Shown one piece after another: positions 7,255-16,000 of a stretch of 29,903 nt of DNA (within the stretch, counting starts at the first letter, position 1; the number at the start of each line of letters is the position of its first letter). Made by a program: the position numbers and the translations under genes. The notes under the pieces are model-generated. The model was given only the letters and a program-made list of their open reading frames with translations, searched no databases and had not been told where the DNA came from. Source of the stretch: Kibdelosporangium sp. MJ126-NF4 (GTDB taxonomy: Bacteria; Actinomycetota; Actinomycetes; Mycobacteriales; Pseudonocardiaceae); assembly GCF_000826545.1 (NCBI RefSeq), contig NZ_CDME01000006.1:1-29903 (forward strand), read 5' to 3'.

Positions 7255-8115
7255 CTAGCCCATTGGGCGGAAGCGGATGCGGACACCCGGCCGTGCCTGC
7301 GCCAGCCACGGCAGGCCGACAGCGGCGACGACACCGATCACCGGATAGCCGCCGGTGGTCGGGTGGTCGGCCAGGAACACCACGGGCAGTCCGTTCGGGC
7401 GCACCTGGATCGCGCCGGTCACCAGGCCCTCGCTGGCCAGCTCGACGTCCTGGTACTCCGCGTGTCTGCGCAACGCCGTGCCGACCAGACGTACCCCGAC
7501 CCGGTTGCTCTCCGGGGAGACCTTCCACTGGCCCGTGGCCAGCTGTGGGCCCGGTTCGGTGAACCAGTCGTCCCGCGGGCCGAGGATCACCGGGATCACC
7601 AGGTCGTCGGTGGCCCGCGGCGGCGCGACCTCGTCGGCGCCGACCGGCAGGCCAGGTGTGCCCAGCGGCAGTACGTCACCCGGCCGCAGCGCCTCGTGGC
7701 CGATGCCCGACAGCACGTCGGTCGCCCGCGAACCCAGCTCGGCCGGTATCTCGACACCGCCGGAAACCCCGATGTAGCACCGCAAACCGGTCTCCGGCGT
7801 GCCGATCTCGACCTCGTCGCCCGCCGCGAGGTGCACGGGAGCGTGCGAGCCCGCCGCGTGTCCGGACACCGTGACATCCACCCGAGGCCCGGTCACCGCG
7901 ATCGTGCACGACGACTCGGCGCGCAGCGACACGCCACCGAGCAGCGCCTCGATACCCGCCGCCGCCTCGGGATTGCCCACCAGCCGGTTCGCCAGCCGCA
8001 GCGACGGCTGGTCCAGCGCACCCGACGGCGGCACGCCCAGATGCGCGTTGCCCGGCCTGCCCAGGTCCTGGATCAACGCCAGCGGACCGGTCGCCAGGAC
8101 CGTCAGCGTCCTCAT
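7255..8115 (-). CDS. pxpC: 5-oxoprolinase subunit PxpC (KipA/biotin-dependent carboxyltransferase-like)
   Basis: A 286-residue protein of the AHS2/KipA family, which with PxpA and PxpB opens 5-oxoproline to glutamate using ATP. The family features are visible as the early GPLALIQDLGRPG segment, the GVPPSGALD motif, and a conserved C-terminal half with RPNGLPVVFLADHPTTGGYP near residue 240. The start is ATG 8115, whose A is the last base of the pxpB stop (TGATG); a GTG three bases earlier is an alternative. No pxpA (LamB/YcsF) gene is present in this window, so the partner must lie elsewhere or the pair has another role. Confidence 0.9.
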   Translation of the reverse strand: MRTLTVLATGPLALIQDLGRPGNAHLGVPPSGALDQPSLRLANRLVGNPEAAAGIEALLGGVSLRAESSCTIAVTGPRVDVTVSGHAAGSHAPVHLAAGDEVEIGTPETGLRCYIGVSGGVEIPAELGSRATDVLSGIGHEALRPGDVLPLGTPGLPVGADEVAPPRATDDLVIPVILGPRDDWFTEPGPQLATGQWKVSPESNRVGVRLVGTALRRHAEYQDVELASEGLVTGAIQVRPNGLPVVFLADHPTTGGYPVIGVVAAVGLPWLAQARPGVRIRFRPMG

Positions 8116-8723
8116 CACACGGCCTCGAAACGCACGAGATCACCCGGCGCGAGCAACGCGGCGGGGTCCCGGTGGGAGTCGAACAACGTCGCGTCGGTGC
8201 GGCCGAGCAACCGCCAGCCACCCGGTGACGCCGTCGGATACGCGCCGGTGAACTCACCGGCGATCCCGACCGAGCCCGGCGGCACCCGTTTGCGCGGGTT
8301 GTCCAACCGAGGCTGCCGCAACACGTCCGGCAGGCCGACCAGATACCCGAACCCGGGAGCGAACCCGCAGAACGCCACCCGGTACTGGGCGTCCGTGTGC
8401 AACGCGACCACGCCGTCCACGTCCGTGCCCGCCGTCTGCGCGACCAACTCCAGGTCAGGGCCGTCGTAGTGCACCGGGAGGACGACCTCGCGCGGCTCGG
8501 ACACCGTCCGCGCCGACAGATCGATCTTGTCCAGCACCGGCTGCAGGCGCGCGAGCCCGCCGCAGCCCGGCTGGAAGGCCGCCAGCACCGTCCGGGCCGC
8601 CGGAACCAGCTCGACCAGGCCGGGAAGGTCCGCGTCGGCGAGCGCGGCCCGCACGGCGTCGACCTCGTCCAGCGAGTCCACTTCGACGAGCACCGCGTCC
8701 GCACCGCACCGCCGCAAGCGCAT
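8115..8723 (-). CDS. pxpB: 5-oxoprolinase subunit PxpB (KipI-like)
   Basis: A 202-residue AHS1/KipI-family protein. The core shows PVHYDGPDLELVAQ, the FCGFAPGFGYLVGLP signature, and a C-terminal GGWRLLGRTDATLFD. It is normally the partner subunit of PxpC; Bacillus KipI, from the same family, inhibits a sporulation kinase, so the old name can mislead. The start is ATG 8723, with GTG 8729 possible. It lies 18 bases after the nitrobindin-like gene in the same direction and overlaps pxpC by one base, so all appear co-transcribed. Confidence 0.9.
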   Translation of the reverse strand: MRLRRCGADAVLVEVDSLDEVDAVRAALADADLPGLVELVPAARTVLAAFQPGCGGLARLQPVLDKIDLSARTVSEPREVVLPVHYDGPDLELVAQTAGTDVDGVVALHTDAQYRVAFCGFAPGFGYLVGLPDVLRQPRLDNPRKRVPPGSVGIAGEFTGAYPTASPGGWRLLGRTDATLFDSHRDPAALLAPGDLVRFEAV

Positions 8724-8741
8724 GGGCACCGGGTCAGCCTG

Positions 8742-9398
8742 TCAGCCGACGACGCGTGTCAGATAAGCAGAGGTGTGCGGCTGGAGCTCCTGGCCGACCA
8801 TCGCGCGCTCCTCGACGTAGGCGAGGTCACCGTTGTTGACCAGGCCGTACAGCCGCTTGGCGCCGACGACCTCCTTGGCTGTCGACGTCCGCACGACCGC
8901 GTCGGTCGTCAGCTCCCACGAGGTCTGGGTGCGCGGCTGGCCGTAGTAGATCTCGACGATCCCGGTGGCGTGCGTGAGCAGCAGTTCGATCGTGTCGTCC
9001 GGCTGGACACGCCACCAGCCGACCTCACGGGCAGCGGGACGGATCACGCTGCCGTCGTCGTTCAGCAGCCACGCGCGGGACTCGTAGGCCAGGAACGGCC
9101 TGCCGTCGTGGGCGAAGGAGATCTGCTGGCCGAACTTGTGAGTCTTGTCCAATGTGGGATAGACGACCTCACCCTCGCCACGCCACACGCCGACCAGCGG
9201 CAGCAACGCCAGCAGCGCGTCGTTGAGGTTCGGGCCCTCCCGCAGGTTCGCCGTGTCCGCCGGGATCGGCAGGTCGTCGAACTGGGGCACGTTGCGGTGG
9301 CGGGTCAGCTTGGCCCGCTCCTGCGCCGCCTGCACAGCCGCGTCACCACTCCCCGGCACGGCGTCGCTGTTGTCGGTGCTGCTGTTGTCGGTGCTCAT
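8742..9398 (-). CDS. Nitrobindin-like / FABP-fold protein (THAP4-like)
   Basis: A 218-residue cytosolic beta-barrel protein. After a polar N-terminus (residues 1-45) comes the family signature [11 protein letters not shown] (GxWxGxG pattern), followed by alternating beta-strand sequence to a C-terminal HTSAYLTRV, where heme-binding nitrobindins carry their proximal histidine. Nitrobindins bind heme and handle nitric oxide or peroxynitrite; some actinobacterial relatives, such as Rv0813c from memory, are described only as fatty-acid-binding-protein-like, so ligand is uncertain. The start is ATG 9398, sharing one base with the stop of the small membrane gene upstream (TGATG). Confidence 0.85.
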   Translation of the reverse strand: MSTDNSSTDNSDAVPGSGDAAVQAAQERAKLTRHRNVPQFDDLPIPADTANLREGPNLNDALLALLPLVGVWRGEGEVVYPTLDKTHKFGQQISFAHDGRPFLAYESRAWLLNDDGSVIRPAAREVGWWRVQPDDTIELLLTHATGIVEIYYGQPRTQTSWELTTDAVVRTSTAKEVVGAKRLYGLVNNGDLAYVEERAMVGQELQPHTSAYLTRVVG

Positions 9399-9496
9399 CA
9401 GCGCTGGTCGCTGAACAGCCGGTACACGACATAAGCCGAGAACCAGAGGACCGCGAGCGCCACGATGACCAGCAGTGAGGTGAAAATCAGTTCCAC
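9398..9496 (-). CDS. 32-residue single-pass membrane protein
   Basis: Starting at GTG 9496, the product is [18 protein letters not shown] followed by [14 protein letters not shown]: one strong hydrophobic helix of about 23 residues with a short basic cytoplasmic tail. No Shine-Dalgarno precedes the start, but TATCCT at 9504-9509 (minus strand) ends seven bases before it, the arrangement expected of a leaderless mRNA. Its TGA overlaps the ATG of the nitrobindin-like gene, so translation is coupled. The longer open frame upstream has ordinary non-membrane sequence and crosses a hairpin, which argues against an earlier start. The function is unknown. Confidence 0.65.
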   Translation of the reverse strand: MELIFTSLLVIVALAVLWFSAYVVYRLFSDQR

Positions 9497-9503
9497 GGGA
9501 CTG

Positions 9504-9509
9504 AGGATA
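9504..9509 (-). promoter_or_regulatory. Putative -10 box for the small-membrane/nitrobindin/pxpBC run
   Basis: TATCCT fits the TANNNT actinobacterial -10 pattern and lies seven bases from the GTG at 9496. No convincing -35 is seen; instead a 7-bp hairpin (9517-9523 with 9529-9535) occupies that area. Confidence 0.45.
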
Positions 9510-9540
9510 ACCGGGCGTCGCCACCCGTTGGCGACAGCCT

Positions 9541-9578
9541 GAGCGGCCAGGTCGCCGTGGCAGACGTCCTGGCCGCTC
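9541..9578 (-). terminator. Probable terminator after the peptidoglycan-binding gene
   Basis: An 11-bp perfect stem (9541-9551 with 9568-9578; gagcggccagg / cctggccgctc) lies about 20 bases past the stop at 9598. There is no T run, as is common for GC-rich actinobacterial terminators, so the assignment rests on stem and position. Confidence 0.5.
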
Positions 9579-9597
9579 GTTCCCCCGTTCAGGGTGG

Positions 9598-10224
9598 TCA
9601 GCAGCCCCACTGGCCACTGGCCGCGATGACCTCGTACATCGCGTCCCAGGTCTTGGGGCCGACGATCCCGCTCGGGTTGATCCCGGCGCGGCGCTGGAAG
9701 TCCTTGACCGCGTCGAGGACCACGCCCTCATAGGTGTCGTTGACGGAGCCGTCGATCCGATACGGGTGGATGCGCATCACCGCGTTGTACAGGTAGCCCA
9801 TTTTGTCGCTGTTGGTTTCGCCCGGCGTGATTCCGAAGTTGGGCGGCGTCATGTTTCCGTTGCCGGTCAATGACGGTGGCAGTTGGCCGACCAGTGCGTG
9901 CCAGGTCTTCGAGCCGACGATTCCGCTCGGGTTGATGCCGTTCTTCTGTTGGAAATCCTTGACGGCGGTCAGTGTGTTCCCCACGTAGTTGCCGGTGCCG
10001 TTCAGGTATTTGTACCCCTCGGTGCGCAGCGACAGCTGCAATGCCAGGACGTGCTGGCCGGTGTCACCGGGGTTCACCTGCGGCATGCTGGCCGCGAGCC
10101 GGTCAGACCGCTCGTTCTCCTCGCCGCATGCCATCGCCGTGCCTGCGCCGATGATTCCCGTGGTGATGGCCATTCCTCCGGAAAAGACCGCAACCGCGAT
10201 AGCGCGAACCAAGAACTTGCGCAT
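9598..10224 (-). CDS. Exported protein with two peptidoglycan-binding domains
   Basis: A 208-residue secreted protein. Residues 1-32 form a signal peptide (basic MRKFLVR start, long hydrophobic core, AMA|C junction; the cysteine is not in a strict lipobox). Two PG_binding_1-type domains follow, about 52-115 and 135-202, each ending in the same pattern: [20 protein letters not shown] and [20 protein letters not shown]. No catalytic domain is present, so it probably binds cell wall without cutting it. The start is ATG 10224, preceded by GGGGAGGGG; an in-frame ATG at 10242 would place that ribosome site inside the gene and is rejected. The N-terminal [11 protein letters not shown] segment is polar. 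Confidence 0.88.
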   Translation of the reverse strand: MRKFLVRAIAVAVFSGGMAITTGIIGAGTAMACGEENERSDRLAASMPQVNPGDTGQHVLALQLSLRTEGYKYLNGTGNYVGNTLTAVKDFQQKNGINPSGIVGSKTWHALVGQLPPSLTGNGNMTPPNFGITPGETNSDKMGYLYNAVMRIHPYRIDGSVNDTYEGVVLDAVKDFQRRAGINPSGIVGPKTWDAMYEVIAASGQWGC

Positions 10225-10423
10225 GTCAAATCCCCTCCCCATGAACTGTTTACTGTCTCGGCGGACCCGAGCTGCCGTTGATCAAGACCGAGTGAAAACG
10301 GCAGCATGAACGAACGACTTCTTTGTGTTTTCTTCTCCCCCAGGAGAAGTGATCGGGGCGGCATCGCCGCCCTTCTGCATCTAAAGACGGCCATGTTGTG
10401 CCGAGGTTGCACACCCGGCGAAC
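10225..10423 (-). other. Structured leader region of the peptidoglycan-binding gene
   Basis: Three hairpins lie here: 10271-10279 with 10297-10305 (gctgccgtt/aacggcagc), one built from cttctcc/ggagaag around 10333-10351, and a gggcggc/gccgccc stem around 10357-10373. They fall in the expected 5' leader of the minus-strand gene at 9598-10224. I do not recognise a known riboswitch; in particular I see no c-di-AMP (ydaO) consensus, which often precedes actinobacterial cell-wall genes. Confidence 0.4.
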
Positions 10424-10458
10424 AAAAAAACCGGGTAGCCCGAACGGGCTACCCGGTT
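10424..10458 (-). terminator. Rho-independent terminator of the sulfur operon
   Basis: A perfect stem (10429-10442 with 10445-10458, accgggtagcccg type) has a two-base centre and, on the minus strand, is followed by a run of seven T (10424-10430). It lies 15 bases after the DUF1416 stop. Confidence 0.93.
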
Positions 10459-10473
10459 GCTGATCTGGGCGTA

Positions 10474-10773
10474 TCAGGCGACGGCCACAGCCACCTCGTG
10501 CACGCCAGGGCCGTCTGCCTGGACCGACGCCTCGCCGTTGCCCGTGCGGTGCAGGGCACGCACCGTCCACGAGCCGGGAGCGGCGTAGAACCGGAACTCG
10601 CCGTTCGGCGAGGACACGACCTCACCGGTGAAGTCCCCGTTGCCGTCGAGCAGGCGCACGAACGCGCCGCCGACCGGGGCCTCGCCGGACAGCACCCGTC
10701 CGGTCAGAACAGTCTGACCCGCCGCGCCCGCGATCGGCGCTGCCTGGTCCGGTGCTCCGCAGCTGCTGCTCAC
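10474..10773 (-). CDS. sseC: DUF1416 protein, SseC-like
   Basis: A 99-residue DUF1416 protein, the usual downstream partner of actinobacterial thiosulfate sulfurtransferases. It has a transthyretin-like beta fold pattern: VLTGRVLSGEAPVGGAFVRL, then GEFRFYAAPGSWTVRALHR, ending HEVAVAVA. An N-terminal cysteine sits at residue 5 (SSSCGAP). The start is GTG 10773, because AGGAG lies five bases upstream; GTG 10779, which overlaps the sulfurtransferase stop as GTGA, is the alternative but would abut AGGA without spacing. From memory M. tuberculosis sseC2 (Rv0814c) is the homologue. The biochemical role is not established; association with sulfur transfer is by context. Confidence 0.88.
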   Translation of the reverse strand: MSSSCGAPDQAAPIAGAAGQTVLTGRVLSGEAPVGGAFVRLLDGNGDFTGEVVSSPNGEFRFYAAPGSWTVRALHRTGNGEASVQADGPGVHEVAVAVA

Positions 10774-10775
10774 AT

Positions 10776-11618
10776 TCACTCCTTGCCAGTGCCGGTCTCG
10801 ACCGGGACGCCGACCAGCGACCCGTACTCGGTCCACGAACCGTCGTAGTTCTTGACGTCCTCGTAGCCGAGCAGCTCGTGCAGGGCGAACCAGGTGTGCG
10901 ACGAGCGCTCACCGATCCGGCAGTACGCGATGGTCGCCTTGGACTCGTCGATCCCGGCTTCCTGGTAGATCTCGCGCAGCTCGTCGTCGGAGCGGAAGGT
11001 GCCGTCCTCGTTCGCGGCCTTCGCCCACGGCACGTTGATCGCGCTGGGCACGTGGCCGGGACGCTGCGCGGACTCCTGCGGCAGGTGCGCCGGGGCGAGC
11101 AGCTTGCCGCTGAACTCGTCCGGCGAACGCACGTCGACCAGGTTCTTGGTGTTGATGGCGTCGACGACCTCGTCGCGGAACGCCCGCAGCTTCAGGTTCT
11201 GCTCCTGCGCGCTGTAGGTGGTCTCGTCGCGCTTGACGACGTCCTGGGAGAGCGGACGGCCGTCGAGCTCCCACTTCTTGCGGCCACCGTCGAGCAGCTT
11301 CACCGAGTCGTGGCCGTACAGCTTGAAGTACCAGTACGCGTACGCGGCGAACCAGTTGTTGTTGCCGCCGTAGAGGACCACCAGGTCGTCGTTGCCGACG
11401 CCCTTGGCGGACAGCAGCTTCTCGAAACCGGCGCGGTCGACGAAGTCGCGGCGGACCGGGTCCTGCAGCTCGTTCTTCCAGTCGATCTTGACGGCACCCG
11501 GGATGTGCCCGGTCTCGTATGCGCTGGTGTCCTCGTCTACCTCGACGAACACCACCCCCGGCGCCTCGAGGTTGTCCTCTGCCCACTGGGCCGACACCAG
11601 CACGTTTTCGCGGCTCAT
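10776..11618 (-). CDS. Thiosulfate sulfurtransferase (CysA/SseA-type rhodanese)
   Basis: A 280-residue tandem rhodanese. The N-terminal domain (about 5-140) is structural. The C-terminal domain (about 155-275) carries the active loop CRIGERSSHTWF, with catalytic C233 accepting sulfur from thiosulfate as a persulfide. CRIGERS is the loop typical of actinobacterial CysA2/CysA3-type enzymes. The start is ATG 11618, with GAGAGG six bases upstream. It is 37 bases after the DUF4395 gene and abuts sseC, forming a three-gene operon closed by a terminator. From memory the M. tuberculosis equivalent is Rv0815c. The name cysA used for these enzymes must not be confused with the sulfate ABC transporter ATPase. 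Confidence 0.93.
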   Translation of the reverse strand: MSRENVLVSAQWAEDNLEAPGVVFVEVDEDTSAYETGHIPGAVKIDWKNELQDPVRRDFVDRAGFEKLLSAKGVGNDDLVVLYGGNNNWFAAYAYWYFKLYGHDSVKLLDGGRKKWELDGRPLSQDVVKRDETTYSAQEQNLKLRAFRDEVVDAINTKNLVDVRSPDEFSGKLLAPAHLPQESAQRPGHVPSAINVPWAKAANEDGTFRSDDELREIYQEAGIDESKATIAYCRIGERSSHTWFALHELLGYEDVKNYDGSWTEYGSLVGVPVETGTGKE

Positions 11619-11655
11619 CGAGCGCCTCTCACTTTCTGTGTTAGGGGTGGTTTGG

Positions 11656-12099
11656 TCAGGCCGGTGTCTGCCGGCCGGCGGACGGGGTGAACCTGCGCAG
11701 CAGCAGGTAGGTCTCGCAGCCGAGGCAGAAGCCGAACGCCGCGTTGAGGAACGCGGCACCCAGCGCGAACGCGGTCGCGATGATCCCGACCGTGCTTCCA
11801 CCGACGGCGAACGCGATCGTGCCGACGGCAGCGAACGCGAACCCGACACCCTGCGCGAACCGCAGCGGCGCGGCGTCCTCTCGCTCGTCGGTCCGCGACA
11901 GGCGCGGCGCGACGAGATGCTTGTAGATCAAGGAATACGGTGAGTACGTCAATCCGGCGAACGCGCCGATGGCGAACACCACGGTCTGCGCGGCCAGCAG
12001 CGGCCACCACTGCGTGGCGAGCACAACGGCCAAGACGACGGTGGTGATCCAGGCGGCGAGCCTCGGACCACGCGGATCAACGGATGGGCCTGCGGACAC
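11656..12099 (-). CDS. DUF4395 membrane protein with CxxC motif
   Basis: A 147-residue integral membrane protein with about four hydrophobic segments (roughly 15-30, 36-52, 83-100, 103-122). A FCLGCE motif gives C125 and C128 in the final membrane segment, suggesting a redox- or sulfur-linked role. The start is GTG 12099 behind AGGAGG at four bases, an unusually strong ribosome site for this window. DUF4395 genes often lie beside thioredoxin or rhodanese genes. The molecular function is unknown; handling of sulfur compounds at the membrane for the downstream rhodanese is inference. Confidence 0.85.
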   Translation of the reverse strand: MSAGPSVDPRGPRLAAWITTVVLAVVLATQWWPLLAAQTVVFAIGAFAGLTYSPYSLIYKHLVAPRLSRTDEREDAAPLRFAQGVGFAFAAVGTIAFAVGGSTVGIIATAFALGAAFLNAAFGFCLGCETYLLLRRFTPSAGRQTPA

Positions 12100-12370
12100 G
12101 TGTCCTCCTGACCTGTGCGCTCACGCGGGGGAGCATGCATGGGGGTGCGCCGCGGAATTGGCGCGCGAAATCGCCTGGTCAGAGAGTTGTTGGACAGAGG
12201 CTCGAATGCACGCGGCAGTAGTCCACCGCGCGGCGCCTCGTCAGCAACGTATACACAGTCGGGAGAGTACCTCGGTCCCACAATGCAGAGCACCGACGTC
12301 CACCCTCTGGGACACACGATCGAGTGACGGTCCCCGTGCGCAGGTCAGCGCGTGATTACCCTCGCTCGGC
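12100..12370. other. Divergent intergenic region, sulfur operon / lipoprotein
   Basis: No gene is supported in these 271 bp. It should hold promoters for both directions. On the plus strand TACCCT at 12357-12362 lies eight bases before the lipoprotein GTG. I see no known riboswitch or clear operator. Confidence 0.4.
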
Positions 12371-12967
12371 GTGAAGCGGTTGGTCATTCTGGGATGCCTG
12401 GTTCTCGCGGCCTGCGGCGGTGGTCCCCGCGCACTGTCCGACGTGGAGTCGGCGCGCCTGGCGCACGTGCGTGTCGGCAACTACTCGGCGCGCTATTCCG
12501 CAGTGGAGGCCCGGGTGCCCACCGGAGGCGGGGTGCTGCTGCTGTCCGGCCGGGTTGATTTCGTCGGCCGGGTCGGCTCGGTGTCCTGGCGTACCGAGGG
12601 CCGCTCGGACGCCGCCTCCGCAGGTGAACTGCAGTGGGGCGCAGAGCTGGTGGCCGTCCGGTCGGGCGGTGACTGGCAGTTGCGGCCGTTGCAGCAGGGC
12701 GCTGAGCTCGACACTGTGCTTGTGCTGCTGACCGGGCTTGGTGCCGAGAATCCCGACGCCGTCCGGGACGCTCGGTGGGTGCGGTCCGATTCCGTCGGCG
12801 GCGTGGACGTCGACGTGATCGACAACGGCGGCCGCCTCGTCTACTGGGTCGATCGTGATGGCCGACTGGTTCGTCTCGACGCACGCATCGGGGACCGGTC
12901 CGAGTCGGCCACCGTCACCTTCCACCTCGGCGGTGGCGCTTTCGACGTCCTGCCTGACCTGCGCTGA
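12371..12967 (+). CDS. Small lipoprotein of unknown function
   Basis: A 198-residue predicted lipoprotein. The signal peptide MKRLVILGCLVLAACGG has lipobox L12-A13-A14-C15, so the mature protein starts at C15 and is anchored on the outer face of the membrane. The rest alternates beta-strand and turn (for example GVLLLSGRVDFVGRVGSVSW and YWVDRDGRLVRLDARIG), resembling LppX/LprG-like or LolA-like beta folds only in a general way; I do not assign it to a family. The start is GTG 12371 without a Shine-Dalgarno; a TACCCT box eight bases before suggests a leaderless message. It is convergent with the giant repeat protein. Confidence 0.75.
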   Translation: MKRLVILGCLVLAACGGGPRALSDVESARLAHVRVGNYSARYSAVEARVPTGGGVLLLSGRVDFVGRVGSVSWRTEGRSDAASAGELQWGAELVAVRSGGDWQLRPLQQGAELDTVLVLLTGLGAENPDAVRDARWVRSDSVGGVDVDVIDNGGRLVYWVDRDGRLVRLDARIGDRSESATVTFHLGGGAFDVLPDLR

Positions 12968-12980
12968 ACGAACCCGCGGT

Positions 12981-13004
12981 GCCGGGCCCTCGCACGGGAG
13001 CGGC
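12981..13004. terminator. Possible shared terminator between convergent genes
   Basis: An imperfect stem (gccgggccc 12981-12989 with gggagcggc 12996-13004, seven of nine pairs) lies in the 60-bp gap between the lipoprotein and the giant repeat gene. It lacks a T run; the assignment rests on position. Confidence 0.35.
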
Positions 13005-13027
13005 GGGGGTCCGGCGTCGGTGGTGGT

Positions 13028-16000
13028 CTATTCGGTCCGGCGGCGGGACAGCAGGAGCAGCAGGCCGATCGCCAGGATCCCGATGCCGCCGGTGATCAGC
13101 CAGCCGAGCGACGATCCCGTCTTGGCCAGCGCCTTCGGTTGCATCAGGCCGATGTCCGCGGTCAGCACCTCGCGGGCGACCACGCCGACCGTGATCGGTT
13201 TGCCACAGCCGTTGGTCTGGTCCACATCGGAGTCCCGGCTGTCCTCACCGGCGTCCTTGCCCGTGATGACGTAGCCCTTCAGCTCCGTCTTCGGCAGGCA
13301 CACCGTGTAGCTGCCGTCGGGCAGGCCGTCGAACAGGTAGCGGCCGTTTCGGTCGGTCGCGGCCCTGCGCATCTCCTTCGCGTCCGCGGACTGCAGGATC
13401 ACTGTCACGTTCGCCGCACCGGACTCGCCGGGGTCCTGCAGGCCGTCTCTCGTCCTGTCCAGCCAGACGTAGTCGCCGATCCGGTTTCGCGGGGAGACCA
13501 GGCCGACGTTCAGTGCCAGGTCCTCCCACTTGTCCGCGTACAGCCTTGTCGGTGCCGTGCACCAGGTCTGTGGGTCGACCGCGACCGCCTGGTGTTCGCC
13601 GTAGCGGGCGAAGCAGGCCGTGTACCTGCCGTCGGGGAGGTCCTCGACCACGTACCGGCCGTCCGGACCGGTGAGGACCTTGTGGGTTCCGACTGTCACC
13701 AGGTGGCCGGTGACCGGTTTCTCGTCCGGCTCCGCCACGCCGTTTCCGTTGGTGTCCAGCCAGACCATGCCGCCGAGGCGGTTCGGCGGGCGCAGACCCG
13801 CGTCCACCGACAGCACCGACCGCTTGCCCGGCCCCACCGTCACGGTGTCCGCGCAGCCGTCCGCCTGGGTGAACAGGTACTTCTTCGGCACGTCGAAGCA
13901 GATCCGGTACGCGCCATCCGGTACGTCGTCGAACAGGTACTTGCCTGCCGCGTCGGTCACCGTCTTCGTCGCGCCGGCGAACACCGCGATGCCCGGCAGG
14001 CCCTGCTCGCCCGGGTCGTGGGTGCCGTTCCTGTTCGCGTCCAGCCAGACGAGGTCGCCGATCCGGTTCGGCGGGGCCGTCAGACCGGCGTTCACCTGCA
14101 GCACCTCACGCTTGCCGACGCCCAGTGCCACGTCCGGCGCGCAGGCGGCCGTGAAGTCCTGGTGCCCGCCGAAACAGACCTGGTGGGTGCCGTCCGGCAG
14201 GTCGTCGAACAGGTACCTGCCCGACGCGTCCGTTGTGGACGTTCGGCGGGTGCCGCCGAGGGTGACCTGGACGCCCGGCGCGGGCTGTTCACCCGCGTCC
14301 TGTGCTCCGTTGCGGTTGCGGTCCAGCCAGAGGACGCCACCGATCCGGTTCATCGGCGACATCAGGCCCGCGTCCACCGTCAGGTCCTCGCGGTTGCCCG
14401 GCCCCAGTGTCACAGGCGGTGCGCACCGCGACGCCGGGTCGGCGTTCGAATCCTTGTCCGCCGCGCCCGCGAACGGCTTCGTCAGCTGCAGGTCGTCCTT
14501 CAGCGTGAAGCACACGACGTGCTTGCCGTCGCCGAGGTCCGGGAACAGGTACTCGCCCGACCGTCCGGTCACTGTCGTGAACGCGCCGGTCGTCACCGTC
14601 ACGCCAGGGACGCCCGGCTCGCCCTGGTCGAGGACTCCGTTGCGGTTCGTGTCGCGCCAGACCAGGTCGCCGACCTTGTTCGGCGGTGGCAGCAGACCGA
14701 GGTCCACCGTCAACACCGACCGGCTGCCCGGTCCGACGGTCACCTCGGGCGCGCAGCCACTCTGGTCCACGCCTGCGCCGAGCTTGTAGCCCTCGACCGC
14801 GAAGCACACCTTGTACTTCCCGTCCGGCATCTCCGACAGCAGGTACTTCCCGTCGGCGCCGGTCGTCGTCTTCAGCGAACCCGCTGTCACGGCCACGCCC
14901 GCCACGCCCGGCTCGCCGGAGTCGTAGCGGCCGTTGCGGTTGGTGTCCGCCCAGACCAGGTCGCCGATCCGGTTCGCCGGTGCCGAGAGCCCGGCGTCGA
15001 CCGTGTGGACCGACCGGTTGCCCGGACCCAGCCGGACCGGCGCGGCACAGCCGGACGCCGGGTCGGCGTCCGAGTCCATGCCGTCGTCGCCCGCGTTCGG
15101 CTTGGTGAACTGCAGGTCACCCGGTGCGGTGAAGCACACCGTGTGCTCGCCCTCCGGCAACCTCGTGAACAGGTACTTCCCGTCCGCTCCGGTCGTCGCC
15201 TTCAGCGCACCTGCTGTCACGGTCACGCCGGGGACGCCGGGTTCGCCCGTGTCGAGCAGGCCGTTGCGGTTCGCGTCCGACCAGACCAGGTCACCGATCG
15301 ACTGCTCGGGCGCGGTGAAGCCCGCGTCCACGGTCATCACCGTGCGGTTGCCCGGTCCGACCGTCACCTCCGGCGCGCACCCCGACTTCTGGTCCGCGTC
15401 GGAGTTCTTCGCGTCGTCGCCCGTGTTCGGGGTGACGAACTGGTAGTCGGAGAACGGGGTGAAGCACACCACGTACTTCCCGTCCGGCATGCCTTCGAAC
15501 ACGTACCTGCCGTCCGCGGCCGTGATCGCCTGCCGCGCTCCCATGGTCACCTGCACCCCGGCCAGTCCCGGCTCACCCGGGTCCTGGCGGCCGTCGCCGT
15601 TGAGGTCCGACCAGGCGAAGTCGCCGATCCGGTTCACCGGCGACACCAGTCCCGCGTCGACCGACAGGTTCTCCGCCGAGCCCGCGTTCAGCGTCACCGG
15701 CGCGGAGCACCCGCTCACCAGGTCGGCGTCGGAGTCCAGCGCGTCGTCACCGCCCTGGTCGGGCCGGGTCGGCTGGAAGTCCAGGTAGGCCGACGGCAGG
15801 TTCTTCAGGTCGAAGCAGACCGTGTACGTGCCGTCGGGCAGCTTGTCGAACACGTACTTGCCGTCCACGCCGGTCACGGTCGTCAGCGACCCCGTGGTCA
15901 CCGTCACGCCCGGCACCGGCGGCTCGTCCGCGTCGAACAGGCCGTTGCGGTTGAGGTCCGACCAGACGACGTCACCGAGCCTGTTCGGCGGCCGGATGCC

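Noticed and set aside
7143..7334. N-terminal extension of the chitinase by 64 residues
   Set aside because: It would cross the dre operator and bury the signal peptide; ATG 7142 has a good ribosome site.
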